Assembly: GCA_964401685.1 (NCBI GenBank)
Contig: CAYNZH010000029.1
Location: 1 to 23,178 of the forward strand
DNA from: DASRQK01 sp964401685
GTDB taxonomy: Bacteria; Bacteroidota; Bacteroidia; Sphingobacteriales; Sphingobacteriaceae
Length of the DNA stretch: 23,178 nt
Reading direction: 5' to 3'
In this document: in pieces, positions 15,337 through 23,144 of the stretch
Position numbering within the stretch: the stretch's first letter is position 1
How the letters are laid out: each line of letters opens with the position of its first letter
The notes under the pieces: model-generated
Seen by the model: the letters and a program-made list of their open reading frames with translations, nothing else
What the model was told of the DNA's origin: nothing
The model's database searches: none
Translations under genes and position numbers: made by a program

Positions 15337-16398
15337 ATGATCAAATCCCTATTTTCTACGAGCTTGCTGCTCGCGACCGTGGTGATGTTTTCGAACTGCA
15401 GCGGAACCGTACAATCCAACACAGAAACCGACGCAGACGCGACAGAATACGTTCTCGTAATCCATGGAGGAGCAGGAACCATCTCCAAGGACAGAATGAC
15501 CCCTGAAAGGGAAGCCGAATACAAGGCGGCACTGGAAGAAGCACTGCAAACTGGTTATGATATTCTCAAGGATGGAGGTAGCAGCCTGGATGCCGTAGAA
15601 CAGACCATCCACGTGCTGGAGAATTTCCCCCTTTTCAACGCGGGCAAAGGCGCGGTATTTACCAATGAGGGGAAGAATGAGCTCGATGCCTCGATCATGA
15701 ATGGCGCAACCGGTGAGGCAGGAGCCGTTGCCGGGGTCACTACCCTGAAAAATCCCATCAGTGCAGCCCGCGCTGTCATGGAGAAGTCTGAACACGTGAT
15801 GATGGTCGGCAAGGGCGCAGAGGCTTTCGCTCAGGCGCAAGGTCTTGAAACCGTCGATCCTAGCTACTTCCATACGGAAGGCAGATGGCAGGATTTGCAG
15901 CGTGCCCTGAAGCGTGACTCCGCTGCTGCCCGTATCGCCTCAACTTCAGTCGTCCATCCTGGCGTCGAAGATCCCTTCAAAGATGAGAAATTTGGTACGG
16001 TGGGCTGTGTAGCACTGGACAACAACGGGCATTTGGCTGCGGGAACGTCAACCGGGGGAATGACCAATAAAAGATTTGGGCGAGTAGGAGATGCGCCAAT
16101 CATCGGAGCGGGTACTTTTGCAAATGAACAAGTAGCTGTTTCCTGCACAGGATGGGGCGAATTTTATATCAGAAACGTGGTCGCCTATGACATTGCTGCA
16201 CTCATGGAATACAAGGGTGCACCACTGGCCGAGGCGGCGCAAACTGCGCTTGACAAGGTAGAAGCAGACGGCGGTGACGGCGGTCTGATTGCATTGGACA
16301 AGGACGGCCGGATGACTATGCCCTTCAATACATCAGGCATGTACAGAGGCGCAATCACCAAAGACGGCAAAATCGAAGTTTATATTTTCAAAGACTAG
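15337..16398 (+). CDS. Isoaspartyl peptidase/L-asparaginase (Ntn hydrolase), predicted lipoprotein
   Basis: The 353-residue precursor starts with a lipoprotein-like signal (MIKSLFSTSLLLATVVMFSNC, lipidation at C21). The mature domain opens with VLVIHGGAGTI (39-49). The autocleavage site is G220/T221 in KFGTVGCVALD, making T221 the N-terminal nucleophile of the beta chain. TSTGGMTNKRFGRVGDAPIIGAGT follows in two conserved blocks, TSTGGMTNK and GRVGDAPIIGAG. The enzyme hydrolyses isoaspartyl dipeptides and asparagine. It lies 2 nt after the MazG-type gene. Its stop is 3 nt from that of the convergent TPR-like gene. Confidence 0.93.
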   Translation: MIKSLFSTSLLLATVVMFSNCSGTVQSNTETDADATEYVLVIHGGAGTISKDRMTPEREAEYKAALEEALQTGYDILKDGGSSLDAVEQTIHVLENFPLFNAGKGAVFTNEGKNELDASIMNGATGEAGAVAGVTTLKNPISAARAVMEKSEHVMMVGKGAEAFAQAQGLETVDPSYFHTEGRWQDLQRALKRDSAAARIASTSVVHPGVEDPFKDEKFGTVGCVALDNNGHLAAGTSTGGMTNKRFGRVGDAPIIGAGTFANEQVAVSCTGWGEFYIRNVVAYDIAALMEYKGAPLAEAAQTALDKVEADGGDGGLIALDKDGRMTMPFNTSGMYRGAITKDGKIEVYIFKD

Positions 16399-16401
16399 AA
16401 T

Positions 16402-16938
16402 CTAGCGATAACGGATCTGCTGTCTGTCCATCTGACCCATCTGGTCTTTCATCATCTTGATTTGTTCGGCCAGCAGTTTGTTTTTGTCTGCTTTTTTCGC
16501 CTCTTGAAGGTATTTGGTCGCTTCGCGCTTGTTTCTTTTTGCCATAGCGATACCGGCCAGGCTCAATTTTGCGAGCGCAACATTGTGGCCCATATGTAAT
16601 CCTAGAGATAAAGCCCTTTTGAAGTACTTTTCAGACTGCAAAGGGGCTTTTTGAGATTCAAGCATCCCGATCAGCAGGTGATAATAGCCGTGCTGAGCAG
16701 AAATGAGCTGTTTTTCGTAGTTCTTGATGTTGCCAAGCCATTTGGCAGCTTTCCCCATATTTTCCTTGCGCAAGTAGTATTGGGCTAGCAGCATGTTTTC
16801 ATTGAAAAACACCGTCACGAAAGCCAAAATGGTGATGAAGATACCCAATATGCCCCAGCCCCATTCGCCATAGACAAATAGCAAGACGGTGCCAACAAGG
16901 ATAAGGGACGATATAATGATTCTAACTAGATTTGACAT
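16402..16938 (-). CDS. Two-helix membrane protein with TPR-like helical repeats
   Basis: The 178-residue product has two adjacent transmembrane helices (about 4-23 and 27-46) with a short GEWGWG loop. A cytoplasmic-looking helical region follows with TPR-like signatures: AQYYLRKENMGKAAKWL (52-68), SEKYFKRALSLGL and AKRNKREATKYLQEAKKAD. It ends in a charged, Met/Gln-rich tail. No enzymatic residues are evident. I recognise the type (small Bacteroidota TPR membrane proteins) but not a function. A consensus promoter lies 36 nt before the ATG, divergent from ung. Confidence 0.8.
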   Translation of the reverse strand: MSNLVRIIISSLILVGTVLLFVYGEWGWGILGIFITILAFVTVFFNENMLLAQYYLRKENMGKAAKWLGNIKNYEKQLISAQHGYYHLLIGMLESQKAPLQSEKYFKRALSLGLHMGHNVALAKLSLAGIAMAKRNKREATKYLQEAKKADKNKLLAEQIKMMKDQMGQMDRQQIRYR

Positions 16939-16974
16939 TGAATTTTAGTGTTAAATTTTATCTGAAAAATTATG

Positions 16975-16982
16975 CAAATATA
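16975..16982 (-). promoter_or_regulatory. -7 promoter element (TATATTTG) for the TPR-like gene
   Basis: A perfect TAnnTTTG on the minus strand, 36 nt before the TPR-like gene's ATG and only 15 bp from the divergent ung ATG, so the two promoters must be interleaved. Confidence 0.55.
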
Positions 16983-16997
16983 GCTATTTTACGTGAC

Positions 16998-17693
16998 ATG
17001 AGTAGTACTATTTCCCAGTGGGCAGACATACTGAATATAGAACGGGAGCAGCCGTATTTTCGGGAGTTGGAGGGTTTTCTGGAAAGTGAGCGGCATCATC
17101 ACAGGATATTTCCTCCGGAAGTGCTTGTTTTCAATGCGCTCCGTCTTACTCCTTTAGCCCAAGTCAAAGTCGTGATCCTTGGTCAGGATCCCTATCACCA
17201 GCCAGGTCAAGCGCACGGACTCGCGTTTTCGGTGCCCGAAGGTGTCAAAATTCCGCCTTCACTGAAGAATATTTTCAAGGAATTGGCCTCGGACATGCCT
17301 GGATTTGGTGCACCCTTGCATGGGGACCTGACAAGCTGGGCAAAGCAAGGTGTTCTGCTGCTGAATTCCATATTGACCGTTCGTGCTGGCGCTGCGGGTT
17401 CTCATCATCAAAAGGGCTGGGAGCGACTCACCGACCAACTCATCAGACAGATTTCAGCCCAAAAAAATCACGCCGTCTTTTTGCTGTGGGGAAAGTATGC
17501 TCAAGAAAAAGCGGTACTTATAGACAGCGAGAAGCATTGTGTGCTCAGCGGACCGCACCCTTCGCCACTATCGGCCTATAAGGGTTTTCTGGGCTGCGGA
17601 CATTTTTCCATGACCAACGCCTACCTCGTCTCAAAGGGGTTGCAACCTATTGATTGGCGACTTGCATCTCATCCAACGCTACTTCCTTACTGA
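16998..17693 (+). CDS. ung: Uracil-DNA glycosylase, family 1
   Basis: Ung removes uracil from DNA to start base-excision repair. The 231-residue product has the water-activating motif GQDPYH (62-67, D64), LLNSILTV (121-128), and the HPSPLSAYKGFLGCGHF block (187-203, H187). I chose ATG 16998 because the longer frame from 16932 adds 22 residues without family likeness and crosses the divergent promoter. After the usual end at IDW (W220) there is an 11-residue tail that lies within the 47-bp overlap with the convergent gene. Confidence 0.96.
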   Translation: MSSTISQWADILNIEREQPYFRELEGFLESERHHHRIFPPEVLVFNALRLTPLAQVKVVILGQDPYHQPGQAHGLAFSVPEGVKIPPSLKNIFKELASDMPGFGAPLHGDLTSWAKQGVLLLNSILTVRAGAAGSHHQKGWERLTDQLIRQISAQKNHAVFLLWGKYAQEKAVLIDSEKHCVLSGPHPSPLSAYKGFLGCGHFSMTNAYLVSKGLQPIDWRLASHPTLLPY

Positions 17694-18741
17694 GAGAGCG
17701 TATTTCTGCGTGTGAATTATGGAGGGCATAAAGCCGCAGGACCCGGCCGTTTTGACTCACGGTGGTAAAGAGCATGTGGCTATCGTATTCGACGGTTAGA
17801 GGTAGGGAGGAATCTATTTCTTGCTGGCTCACAAAGGGTAAATGATATTCAAGTTCTCCCCATTCGGTATAGCGAGCCACGTCAAATTGTGCGCTGAGCT
17901 CAGAAGGAGTGATCACGTACCAGGCGCCTTCACCGACACCGCCCAACCACTGCGCACCCTCGGGGACGCTTGCCGGCCGCTTGGGCGGATAAAGAGAACG
18001 CACGATCCGGTCATCTGGCAACAAGGCCGCATTCCGGGTCGAAAAATTGTCTTTGAGTTGGCGGATCGTAAACAAAAATGAGCTGATACGATTCATTCGT
18101 GCGCGAATCAAACCCAGTTCAGGCGAAAACGTATAGATCATGCGATCCGGTTGGGTATTGACGACATTGCTCAAGGGGCTTGATTTGACCGATTCGGGCA
18201 ACCTCAGGCCGTGGAAAAAATGGTATTTCCTGGACGCATGGATCAGAAGCCGAGTGATAAAGCGCGAACAATTGTTGTTGCCCCGGGCGAATGCGCCGTA
18301 AGGATGGGAACCCTGCTCGACGATACGGTCAGCAAATGCTTTGGCTTTTGTGAAATTCAGTCCATTGGCTACAGAAAAGAACAGGCGACCTTCACCTTGA
18401 GTGGCTGCTTGCATGCCTTCCAGTTCCCAGGCGATCTCCTCCAGGTTTTCGATTTCGTTTTTGTCATTGATCTGGGCTCTGCTGCGGATTCTGAGCCGGG
18501 GATCCGAGAATGGAGACCTCGCCCGACCCAGTCCCCGGGGCGCAATGTAGCGACCGAAATCATAGTAGTAGAGCGCGCCGCTGTTGTTTTCAACGAGAAT
18601 CACCCCGGTATGGCCGATTCGAAAATTGAGGTTTTTCACCAGGCCAATTTTTCGGAAAAACATCATCCAGCGCTCGTCCCCTCTGATAGTGGCATCCGGC
18701 CATGAAAGGATAATCGCCAAATCATTGTAAGTTCTTTTCAT
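17647..18741 (-). CDS. Uncharacterised protein resembling DUF6695; possible permuted papain-like fold
   Basis: The 364-residue product lacks a signal peptide or membrane segments. The N-terminal half has LAIILSWPDATIRGDERWM, then GHTGVILV (H44), YYYDFGRYIAPRGLGRARS (58-76) and GNNNCSRFITRLL (N157, C158). From memory this matches a Bacteroidota family labelled DUF6695, which has no assigned function. The order His then Asn-Cys resembles YiiX/LRAT-like circularly permuted papain-fold hydrolases; that is my inference. The C-terminal half (about 230-364) has WLGGVGEGAWYVI and looks like a separate beta-rich domain. It follows the Lrp-type gene by 27 nt with a GGAG before its ATG, and its 3' end overlaps ung. 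Confidence 0.75.
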   Translation of the reverse strand: MKRTYNDLAIILSWPDATIRGDERWMMFFRKIGLVKNLNFRIGHTGVILVENNSGALYYYDFGRYIAPRGLGRARSPFSDPRLRIRSRAQINDKNEIENLEEIAWELEGMQAATQGEGRLFFSVANGLNFTKAKAFADRIVEQGSHPYGAFARGNNNCSRFITRLLIHASRKYHFFHGLRLPESVKSSPLSNVVNTQPDRMIYTFSPELGLIRARMNRISSFLFTIRQLKDNFSTRNAALLPDDRIVRSLYPPKRPASVPEGAQWLGGVGEGAWYVITPSELSAQFDVARYTEWGELEYHLPFVSQQEIDSSLPLTVEYDSHMLFTTVSQNGRVLRLYALHNSHAEIRSLSKEVALDEMQVANQ

Positions 18742-18768
18742 AATCAGTTCTCCAACAGCAAGCGGAGG

Positions 18769-19239
18769 CTAATAGTCCATAGGGACAATAGGCTCTTTTT
18801 TGCTAGTAGACATGATCATCATAGTTTGGAAGGTCTTCACGTAAGGGATCTGACTAATCTTTTCCATGATGACTGTTTCATAAGCTTTAATATCTTTTAC
18901 ATAGACTTTTAGGATAAAATCACATTGTCCGGTGACGTGGTGGCACTCGGTGACCTCATTGATGCTCCGCACAGCCGCAACAAATTCAGGAATCGCATTG
19001 TGCGTATGGAAATCCAGGGAAATCTGAATAAAGGATTTGATCCCCAAACCCAGCTTTTCCTCATCGACAAAGGCATGGTAGCTTTTGATAAACCCACTGT
19101 TTTCCAGTTTTCTGACCCTCTCCAATGTCGGTGCCGGAGACAGGCCTATGCTGGAGGCAAGTTGCAAATTGGTAATCCTACCGTTTTCTTGCAATAACTT
19201 TAGAATCTTAAAATCTGTTTTGTCAGGGTGGAATGGCAT
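18769..19239 (-). CDS. Lrp/AsnC-family transcriptional regulator
   Basis: The 156-residue protein has an N-terminal winged helix-turn-helix (about 6-52: DFKILKLLQENGR, TNLQLASSIGLSPAPTLERVRKLENSGFI). A C-terminal RAM ligand-binding/oligomerisation domain follows (about 66-145, with VTGQCDFILKVYVKD). These proteins form octamer-like assemblies that sense amino acids and usually control their own or neighbouring genes. I prefer ATG 19239 to an in-frame TTG at 19251. It is divergent from sufBCD and upstream of the DUF6695-like gene, so either may be its target. Confidence 0.9.
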   Translation of the reverse strand: MPFHPDKTDFKILKLLQENGRITNLQLASSIGLSPAPTLERVRKLENSGFIKSYHAFVDEEKLGLGIKSFIQISLDFHTHNAIPEFVAAVRSINEVTECHHVTGQCDFILKVYVKDIKAYETVIMEKISQIPYVKTFQTMMIMSTSKKEPIVPMDY

Positions 19240-19275
19240 ATATTCGATCAATTAAATTGCTTGTGCCTTTTCGGC

Positions 19276-19288
19276 CAAATTATATTTG
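19276..19288. promoter_or_regulatory. 13-bp palindrome CAAAT-TAT-ATTTG, candidate Lrp-type operator
   Basis: The two 5-bp arms are perfectly complementary around TAT, an AT-rich form similar in style to Lrp/AsnC binding sites. It lies 36 bp upstream of the regulator's ATG, suited to autoregulation. Confidence 0.35.
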
Positions 19289-19412
19289 CCAATAATACCG
19301 AATTTTACGTTTATTTCCATGAAAAATTGTATTTAAGATTGGAATTTTTGCATTCAAACACTTTGCTGACAATTCTCTCATAGAAATAGGCCAAATTGTC
19401 CTTCAAAAAATG

Positions 19413-19420
19413 TAACTTTG
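19413..19420 (+). promoter_or_regulatory. -7 promoter element (TAACTTTG) for sufBCD
   Basis: A perfect TAnnTTTG, 33 nt before the sufB ATG. A copy of GGCCAAATT lies at 19389-19397, where the -33 region is expected. An AAGGAG (19436-19441) sits 12 nt before the ATG, a rather long spacing for a ribosome site. Confidence 0.65.
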
Positions 19421-19453
19421 TAATTCATAAATGGTAAGGAGTGTTTTTTAATT

Positions 19454-20905
19454 ATGAGTACGAAAGATGACGAGTTGTTAAATGAGCTGACAACCGAAGA
19501 ATATAAATATGGCTTTACGACGGATATCGAGATGGATATTGCGCCGGTGGGTCTCAGCGAAGATACTATACGCCTTATTTCTGCAAAGAAAAACGAACCT
19601 GAGTGGCTGCTGGAATGGCGCTTGAAAGCGTACAGACATTTTCTGACACTGGAAATGCCTACCTGGCAGAATTTCGACAATCCGGATGTAGATTTTCAGA
19701 CGATTTCCTACTATGCGGCGCCCAAAGCCAAGCCCCAACTGGAGAGTCTGGACGAGGTGGATCCTGAGTTGTTGCGGACGTTTGAGAAGCTGGGAATACC
19801 TCTGGATGAACAAAAAATCCTGGCGGGTGTCGTTGCGGTGGATGCCGTATTTGATAGTGTGTCGGTAAAAACGACCTTTAGAGAAAAACTCAAGGAAAAG
19901 GGAGTGATTTTCTGTTCCTTTGGTGAGGCCGTTCAGGATTATCCTGATTTGGTCAAGAAATATTTGGGTACAGTGGTGCCTCAGACCGACAATATCTACG
20001 CTGCGCTCAATTCGGCAGTGTTCTCCGATGGGTCCTTTGTGTACATCCCCAAGGGGGTGCATTGCCCGATGGAACTGTCTACTTATTTTAGGATAAATGC
20101 CGAAAACACCGGACAGTTTGAGCGAACCCTGATTGTGGCTGACGAGGGGTCGTTTGTGAGCTATCTCGAAGGATGTACGGCTCCTATGCGCGATGAAAAT
20201 CAGATGCATGCGGCGGTTGTAGAACTGATTGCCATGAAAGACGCAGAAATAAAGTATTCTACTGTTCAGAATTGGTACCCTGGCGATAAAGACGGCAAGG
20301 GCGGAATTTACAACTTCGTTACCAAGCGGGGGATTTGTAAGGGCGACAACAGTAAGATTTCCTGGACACAGGTAGAAACCGGCTCGGCAATCACCTGGAA
20401 GTATCCAAGTGTGATTTTGCAGGGTGATCATTCGGTAGGCGAATTTTATTCGGTAGCGCTGACGCGCAATCATCAGGTGGCTGATACCGGAACCAAAATG
20501 ATACACAATGGCCGTCATACCCGAAGTAAAATTATTTCAAAAGGGATCTCAGCTGGCTTGAGCCACAATAGCTACAGAGGCCTGGTCAAAATCGGAGCAC
20601 GGGCGCAAGGCGCACGAAACTTTACGCAGTGCGACTCCCTGTTGATCGGTGATCGCTGTGGTGCACATACGTTTCCCTACATAGAAAATAGGAACACGAG
20701 CTCCAAGATTGAGCACGAGGCAACTACGTCCAAGATAGGTGAGGACCAAATCTTCTATCTGAACCAGCGGGGGATAGATTCGGAAAAAGCAATTGGACTG
20801 ATCGTCAATGGATACGCTAAGGAAGTGCTCAATCAGTTGCCCATGGAATTTGCTGTTGAAGCACAGAAATTGCTGGCGATTTCTCTGGAAGGAAGCGTCG
20901 GATAA
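19454..20905 (+). CDS. sufB: Fe-S cluster assembly scaffold subunit SufB
   Basis: SufB is the core scaffold of the SufBC2D complex, on which Fe-S clusters are built from cysteine sulfur. The 483-residue product has the family core FVYIPKGVHCPMELSTYFRI split over 195-214. The internal cysteine C241 (EGCTAPMRDENQMHAA) corresponds to the sulfur-accepting site of E. coli, and C402 (GDRCGAHTFPYI) to its cluster-site cysteine. The block IEHEATTSKIGEDQIFYL is also present. It is first in a sufB-sufC-sufD operon, 51 nt ahead of sufC. Confidence 0.98.
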   Translation: MSTKDDELLNELTTEEYKYGFTTDIEMDIAPVGLSEDTIRLISAKKNEPEWLLEWRLKAYRHFLTLEMPTWQNFDNPDVDFQTISYYAAPKAKPQLESLDEVDPELLRTFEKLGIPLDEQKILAGVVAVDAVFDSVSVKTTFREKLKEKGVIFCSFGEAVQDYPDLVKKYLGTVVPQTDNIYAALNSAVFSDGSFVYIPKGVHCPMELSTYFRINAENTGQFERTLIVADEGSFVSYLEGCTAPMRDENQMHAAVVELIAMKDAEIKYSTVQNWYPGDKDGKGGIYNFVTKRGICKGDNSKISWTQVETGSAITWKYPSVILQGDHSVGEFYSVALTRNHQVADTGTKMIHNGRHTRSKIISKGISAGLSHNSYRGLVKIGARAQGARNFTQCDSLLIGDRCGAHTFPYIENRNTSSKIEHEATTSKIGEDQIFYLNQRGIDSEKAIGLIVNGYAKEVLNQLPMEFAVEAQKLLAISLEGSVG

Positions 20906-20956
20906 GCACTGCGGCCTGAGGATATATTGAATTACCATAGATAATAAGAGTATAAA

Positions 20957-21727
20957 ATGTTAAAAATTAGTAACCTACACGCTTCGATCGAAGAAAAGAA
21001 GATATTAAAAGGACTGGATTTGGTTGTCCGGCCTGGTGAAGTGCATGCCATCATGGGACCGAATGGTTCTGGGAAGAGTACCCTGGGAAATGTGCTTGCA
21101 GGCAAAGAGGAGTATGAAGTGACCGACGGAACTGTCGAGTTTGAGGGCCAGGATCTGCTGGATCTTTCACCCGAGGATCGTGCGCGGGCCGGGTTGTTCC
21201 TTGCTTTCCAGTACCCGGTCGAAATTCCCGGCGTTTCAAATATCAACTTTTTGAAAACTGCGTTGGGCGATATCCGTGAGTCAAAAGGTCTTCCGCCTCT
21301 TGAGGCAAAGGAGTTTTTGACTCTAGTCAAAGAAAAGCAGAAATTGGTCGAGTTTAGCAGCCAACTGAGCAACCGATCGCTCAACGAAGGATTTTCCGGC
21401 GGTGAGAAAAAGCGGAACGAAATTTTCCAGTTAGCAATGCTGGAGCCAAAGCTCGCGATACTGGATGAGACCGATTCTGGTCTGGATATCGATGCGCTAC
21501 GTATAGTGGCCAACGGGGTCAATACGCTACGCTCCAAGGACAATGCATTTGTCGTGATCACGCACTACCAACGCTTACTGGACTACATCATCCCTGATTT
21601 TGTGCACGTGTTGTACCAGGGACGCATCGTCAAGACAGGTACCAAGGAATTGGCACTTGAGCTGGAGGAAAAGGGTTACGATTGGATAAAAGAGTCCGTA
21701 GATGCGGCGGAAATTCATATTGATTGA
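20957..21727 (+). CDS. sufC: Fe-S cluster assembly ATPase SufC
   Basis: SufC is the ABC-type ATPase that drives conformational changes of SufB-SufD. The 256-residue product has Walker A GPNGSGKS (34-41), Q-loop Q85 (LAFQYPVEIPG), signature FSGGEKKRNEI (146-156), Walker B LAILDETDSGLDIDAL (166-181) and the switch H203 (ITHYQRLLDYI). FSGGEKKRNEI with ETDSGLD separates SufC from transporter ATPases. It ends 5 nt before the sufD ATG. Confidence 0.98.
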   Translation: MLKISNLHASIEEKKILKGLDLVVRPGEVHAIMGPNGSGKSTLGNVLAGKEEYEVTDGTVEFEGQDLLDLSPEDRARAGLFLAFQYPVEIPGVSNINFLKTALGDIRESKGLPPLEAKEFLTLVKEKQKLVEFSSQLSNRSLNEGFSGGEKKRNEIFQLAMLEPKLAILDETDSGLDIDALRIVANGVNTLRSKDNAFVVITHYQRLLDYIIPDFVHVLYQGRIVKTGTKELALELEEKGYDWIKESVDAAEIHID

Positions 21728-21732
21728 TAAAA

Positions 21733-23049
21733 ATGATAACACAAGTTAGCGATTCTTTACATACTAAAATTTTAAATGCGTTTGAAAGCCGGTCGCTGAC
21801 CGGTCAGACGATTCAAGGGGCGGAGGAGCTGCGGACAAAGGCTTTTGAAAAGTTTCAGTCTCAGGGTTTCCCGACTGTTAAGGCAGAGGATTGGAAATAT
21901 ACCAATCTTCATCACGTGCTGAGAGCAGACTATGCCATGGTGGATGGAAGTACGCCCTTATCTGTAGGGGCGGAGGAGGTCTCGCAGTATGATATTCCCG
22001 GTTTGGATGCCTATCGCCTGGTTTTGGTCAACGGTGTGTTTCAGCCACAGCTGTCGGATGCCATAGGCGTGGAGGGCTGCAGACTAATACCCGTCCAAGA
22101 GGCTTTTGGTGATGCTGTTTTCGATAGACATTTTGCCGCCTACGCGGACAAAACGGATAATCCATTTGTCTCTCTGAACACTGCACTTTTTGATGGGGGC
22201 TTGTTTTTGCACCTGGAGAGAGGGGTTTCTTTGGATAAACCCATTCACTTGGTGAGAATTTCCACCAACGCGCATGCAACTTTTTCACAGACGCGTTCAT
22301 TGTTTGTTTTGGATGCACTGGCCTCTTGCGAGATTCTCGAGTCCTATGTCGGGACTCAGGACTCTGCTGAAGCTTTGCATACACAGGTCTCCGAGATTGT
22401 TCTGGACGATCAGGCAGATTTGCAGCATTATATGGTTCAGACCGCCGCGTCCAACGCCAGGTATATCACGCACGTGGAGATCAGCCAGAAAAAGGAAAGT
22501 TTGTATAACAACTATAACGTAAATTTCCCAGGCGCTGAGTTTGTCCGGAATGATATCAATCTTCGTATGGATTCGGATCATGTGGAAGGCCACCTTTATG
22601 GAATTGTGCTGATCAATAACAAGCAGTTTGTGGATAACCATACGATTGTGGATCACAGGCTTCCACACTGTGAGAGTTATGAGTGGTATAAAACGATCAC
22701 TCAGGATGAGTCGACGGCTGTATTTAACGGGAAGATTTTCGTTCAGTTGGATGCGCAAAAGACAAATGCTTTTCAGCAGAATAACAATATGTTGCTGGGT
22801 GACAAGTCATCGGTGTATAGCAAGCCTCAGCTTGAGATTTTTGCCGATGATGTGAAGTGTAGTCACGGTTGTACGATGGGACAGTTTGATGATGAGGCTT
22901 TGTTTTATTTGAGAGCCAGAGGCATTGGTGAGGAGGCGAGTCGTAAGCTTCTTGTGAAGGCTTTTGCCTTTGATGTGACCAGTCGTTTTGAGAACGAGGC
23001 CATTAAGGCTTATGTGGAGCACTTGATCGGGGAGAGTCTGGGGCAGTAA
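21733..23049 (+). CDS. sufD: Fe-S cluster assembly subunit SufD
   Basis: SufD pairs with SufB in the SufBC2D scaffold and is needed for iron acquisition. The 438-residue product has the N-terminal EDWKYTNL block, NVNFPGAEFVRNDINLRMDS in the middle and the hallmark FADDVKCSHGCTMGQFDDEALFYL near the C-terminus, in two adjoining stretches. ATG 21733 is preferred over a TTG at 21724 that lies inside the sufC stop. It is last in the operon; sufS and sufE are not present before the terminator. Confidence 0.97.
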   Translation: MITQVSDSLHTKILNAFESRSLTGQTIQGAEELRTKAFEKFQSQGFPTVKAEDWKYTNLHHVLRADYAMVDGSTPLSVGAEEVSQYDIPGLDAYRLVLVNGVFQPQLSDAIGVEGCRLIPVQEAFGDAVFDRHFAAYADKTDNPFVSLNTALFDGGLFLHLERGVSLDKPIHLVRISTNAHATFSQTRSLFVLDALASCEILESYVGTQDSAEALHTQVSEIVLDDQADLQHYMVQTAASNARYITHVEISQKKESLYNNYNVNFPGAEFVRNDINLRMDSDHVEGHLYGIVLINNKQFVDNHTIVDHRLPHCESYEWYKTITQDESTAVFNGKIFVQLDAQKTNAFQQNNNMLLGDKSSVYSKPQLEIFADDVKCSHGCTMGQFDDEALFYLRARGIGEEASRKLLVKAFAFDVTSRFENEAIKAYVEHLIGESLGQ

Positions 23050-23088
23050 GCTCCGCTAGTAACGCAAATAATTTCATACTTTATACCC

Positions 23089-23144
23089 AAAAAAGGTCGG
23101 TTCCTGTTTAATTTCCGCAAGGAAAACAGGAACCGACCTTTTTT
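23089..23144. terminator. Strong intrinsic terminator after sufBCD, possibly bidirectional
   Basis: A 21-bp perfect stem pairs 23089-23109 with 23124-23144 (core GGTCGGTTCCTGTTT), with a 14-nt loop and T-tracts on both strands (TTTTTTTT after the core on plus, TTTTTT on minus). It starts 39 bp after the sufD stop. Its symmetry would allow it also to serve a convergent gene beyond the window. Confidence 0.93.

Larger units (their letters stand above)
19240..19453. other. Divergent Lrp-type regulator / suf control region
   Basis: This AT-rich spacer holds a consensus promoter for sufB, a second TAnnTTTG word far upstream, a CAAAT-TAT-ATTTG palindrome and two copies of GGCCAAATT. No gene longer than a few codons and no stable hairpin is evident. 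Confidence 0.6.

Noticed and set aside
16395..16405. CTAGAATCTAG palindrome between the convergent asparaginase and TPR-like genes
   Set aside because: The 5-bp arms are formed by the two stop codons themselves; it is too short for a terminator or operator.
16932..16997. Longer Ung N-terminus from TTG 16932
   Set aside because: The extra 22 residues have no Ung likeness and would overlap the start of the divergent TPR-like gene and its promoter.
19478..20518. 346-codon open frame antisense to sufB
   Set aside because: Its product is rich in Arg, His, Ile and Leu without any recognisable motif, and sufB itself is unmistakable on the other strand. It is a by-product of codon use.
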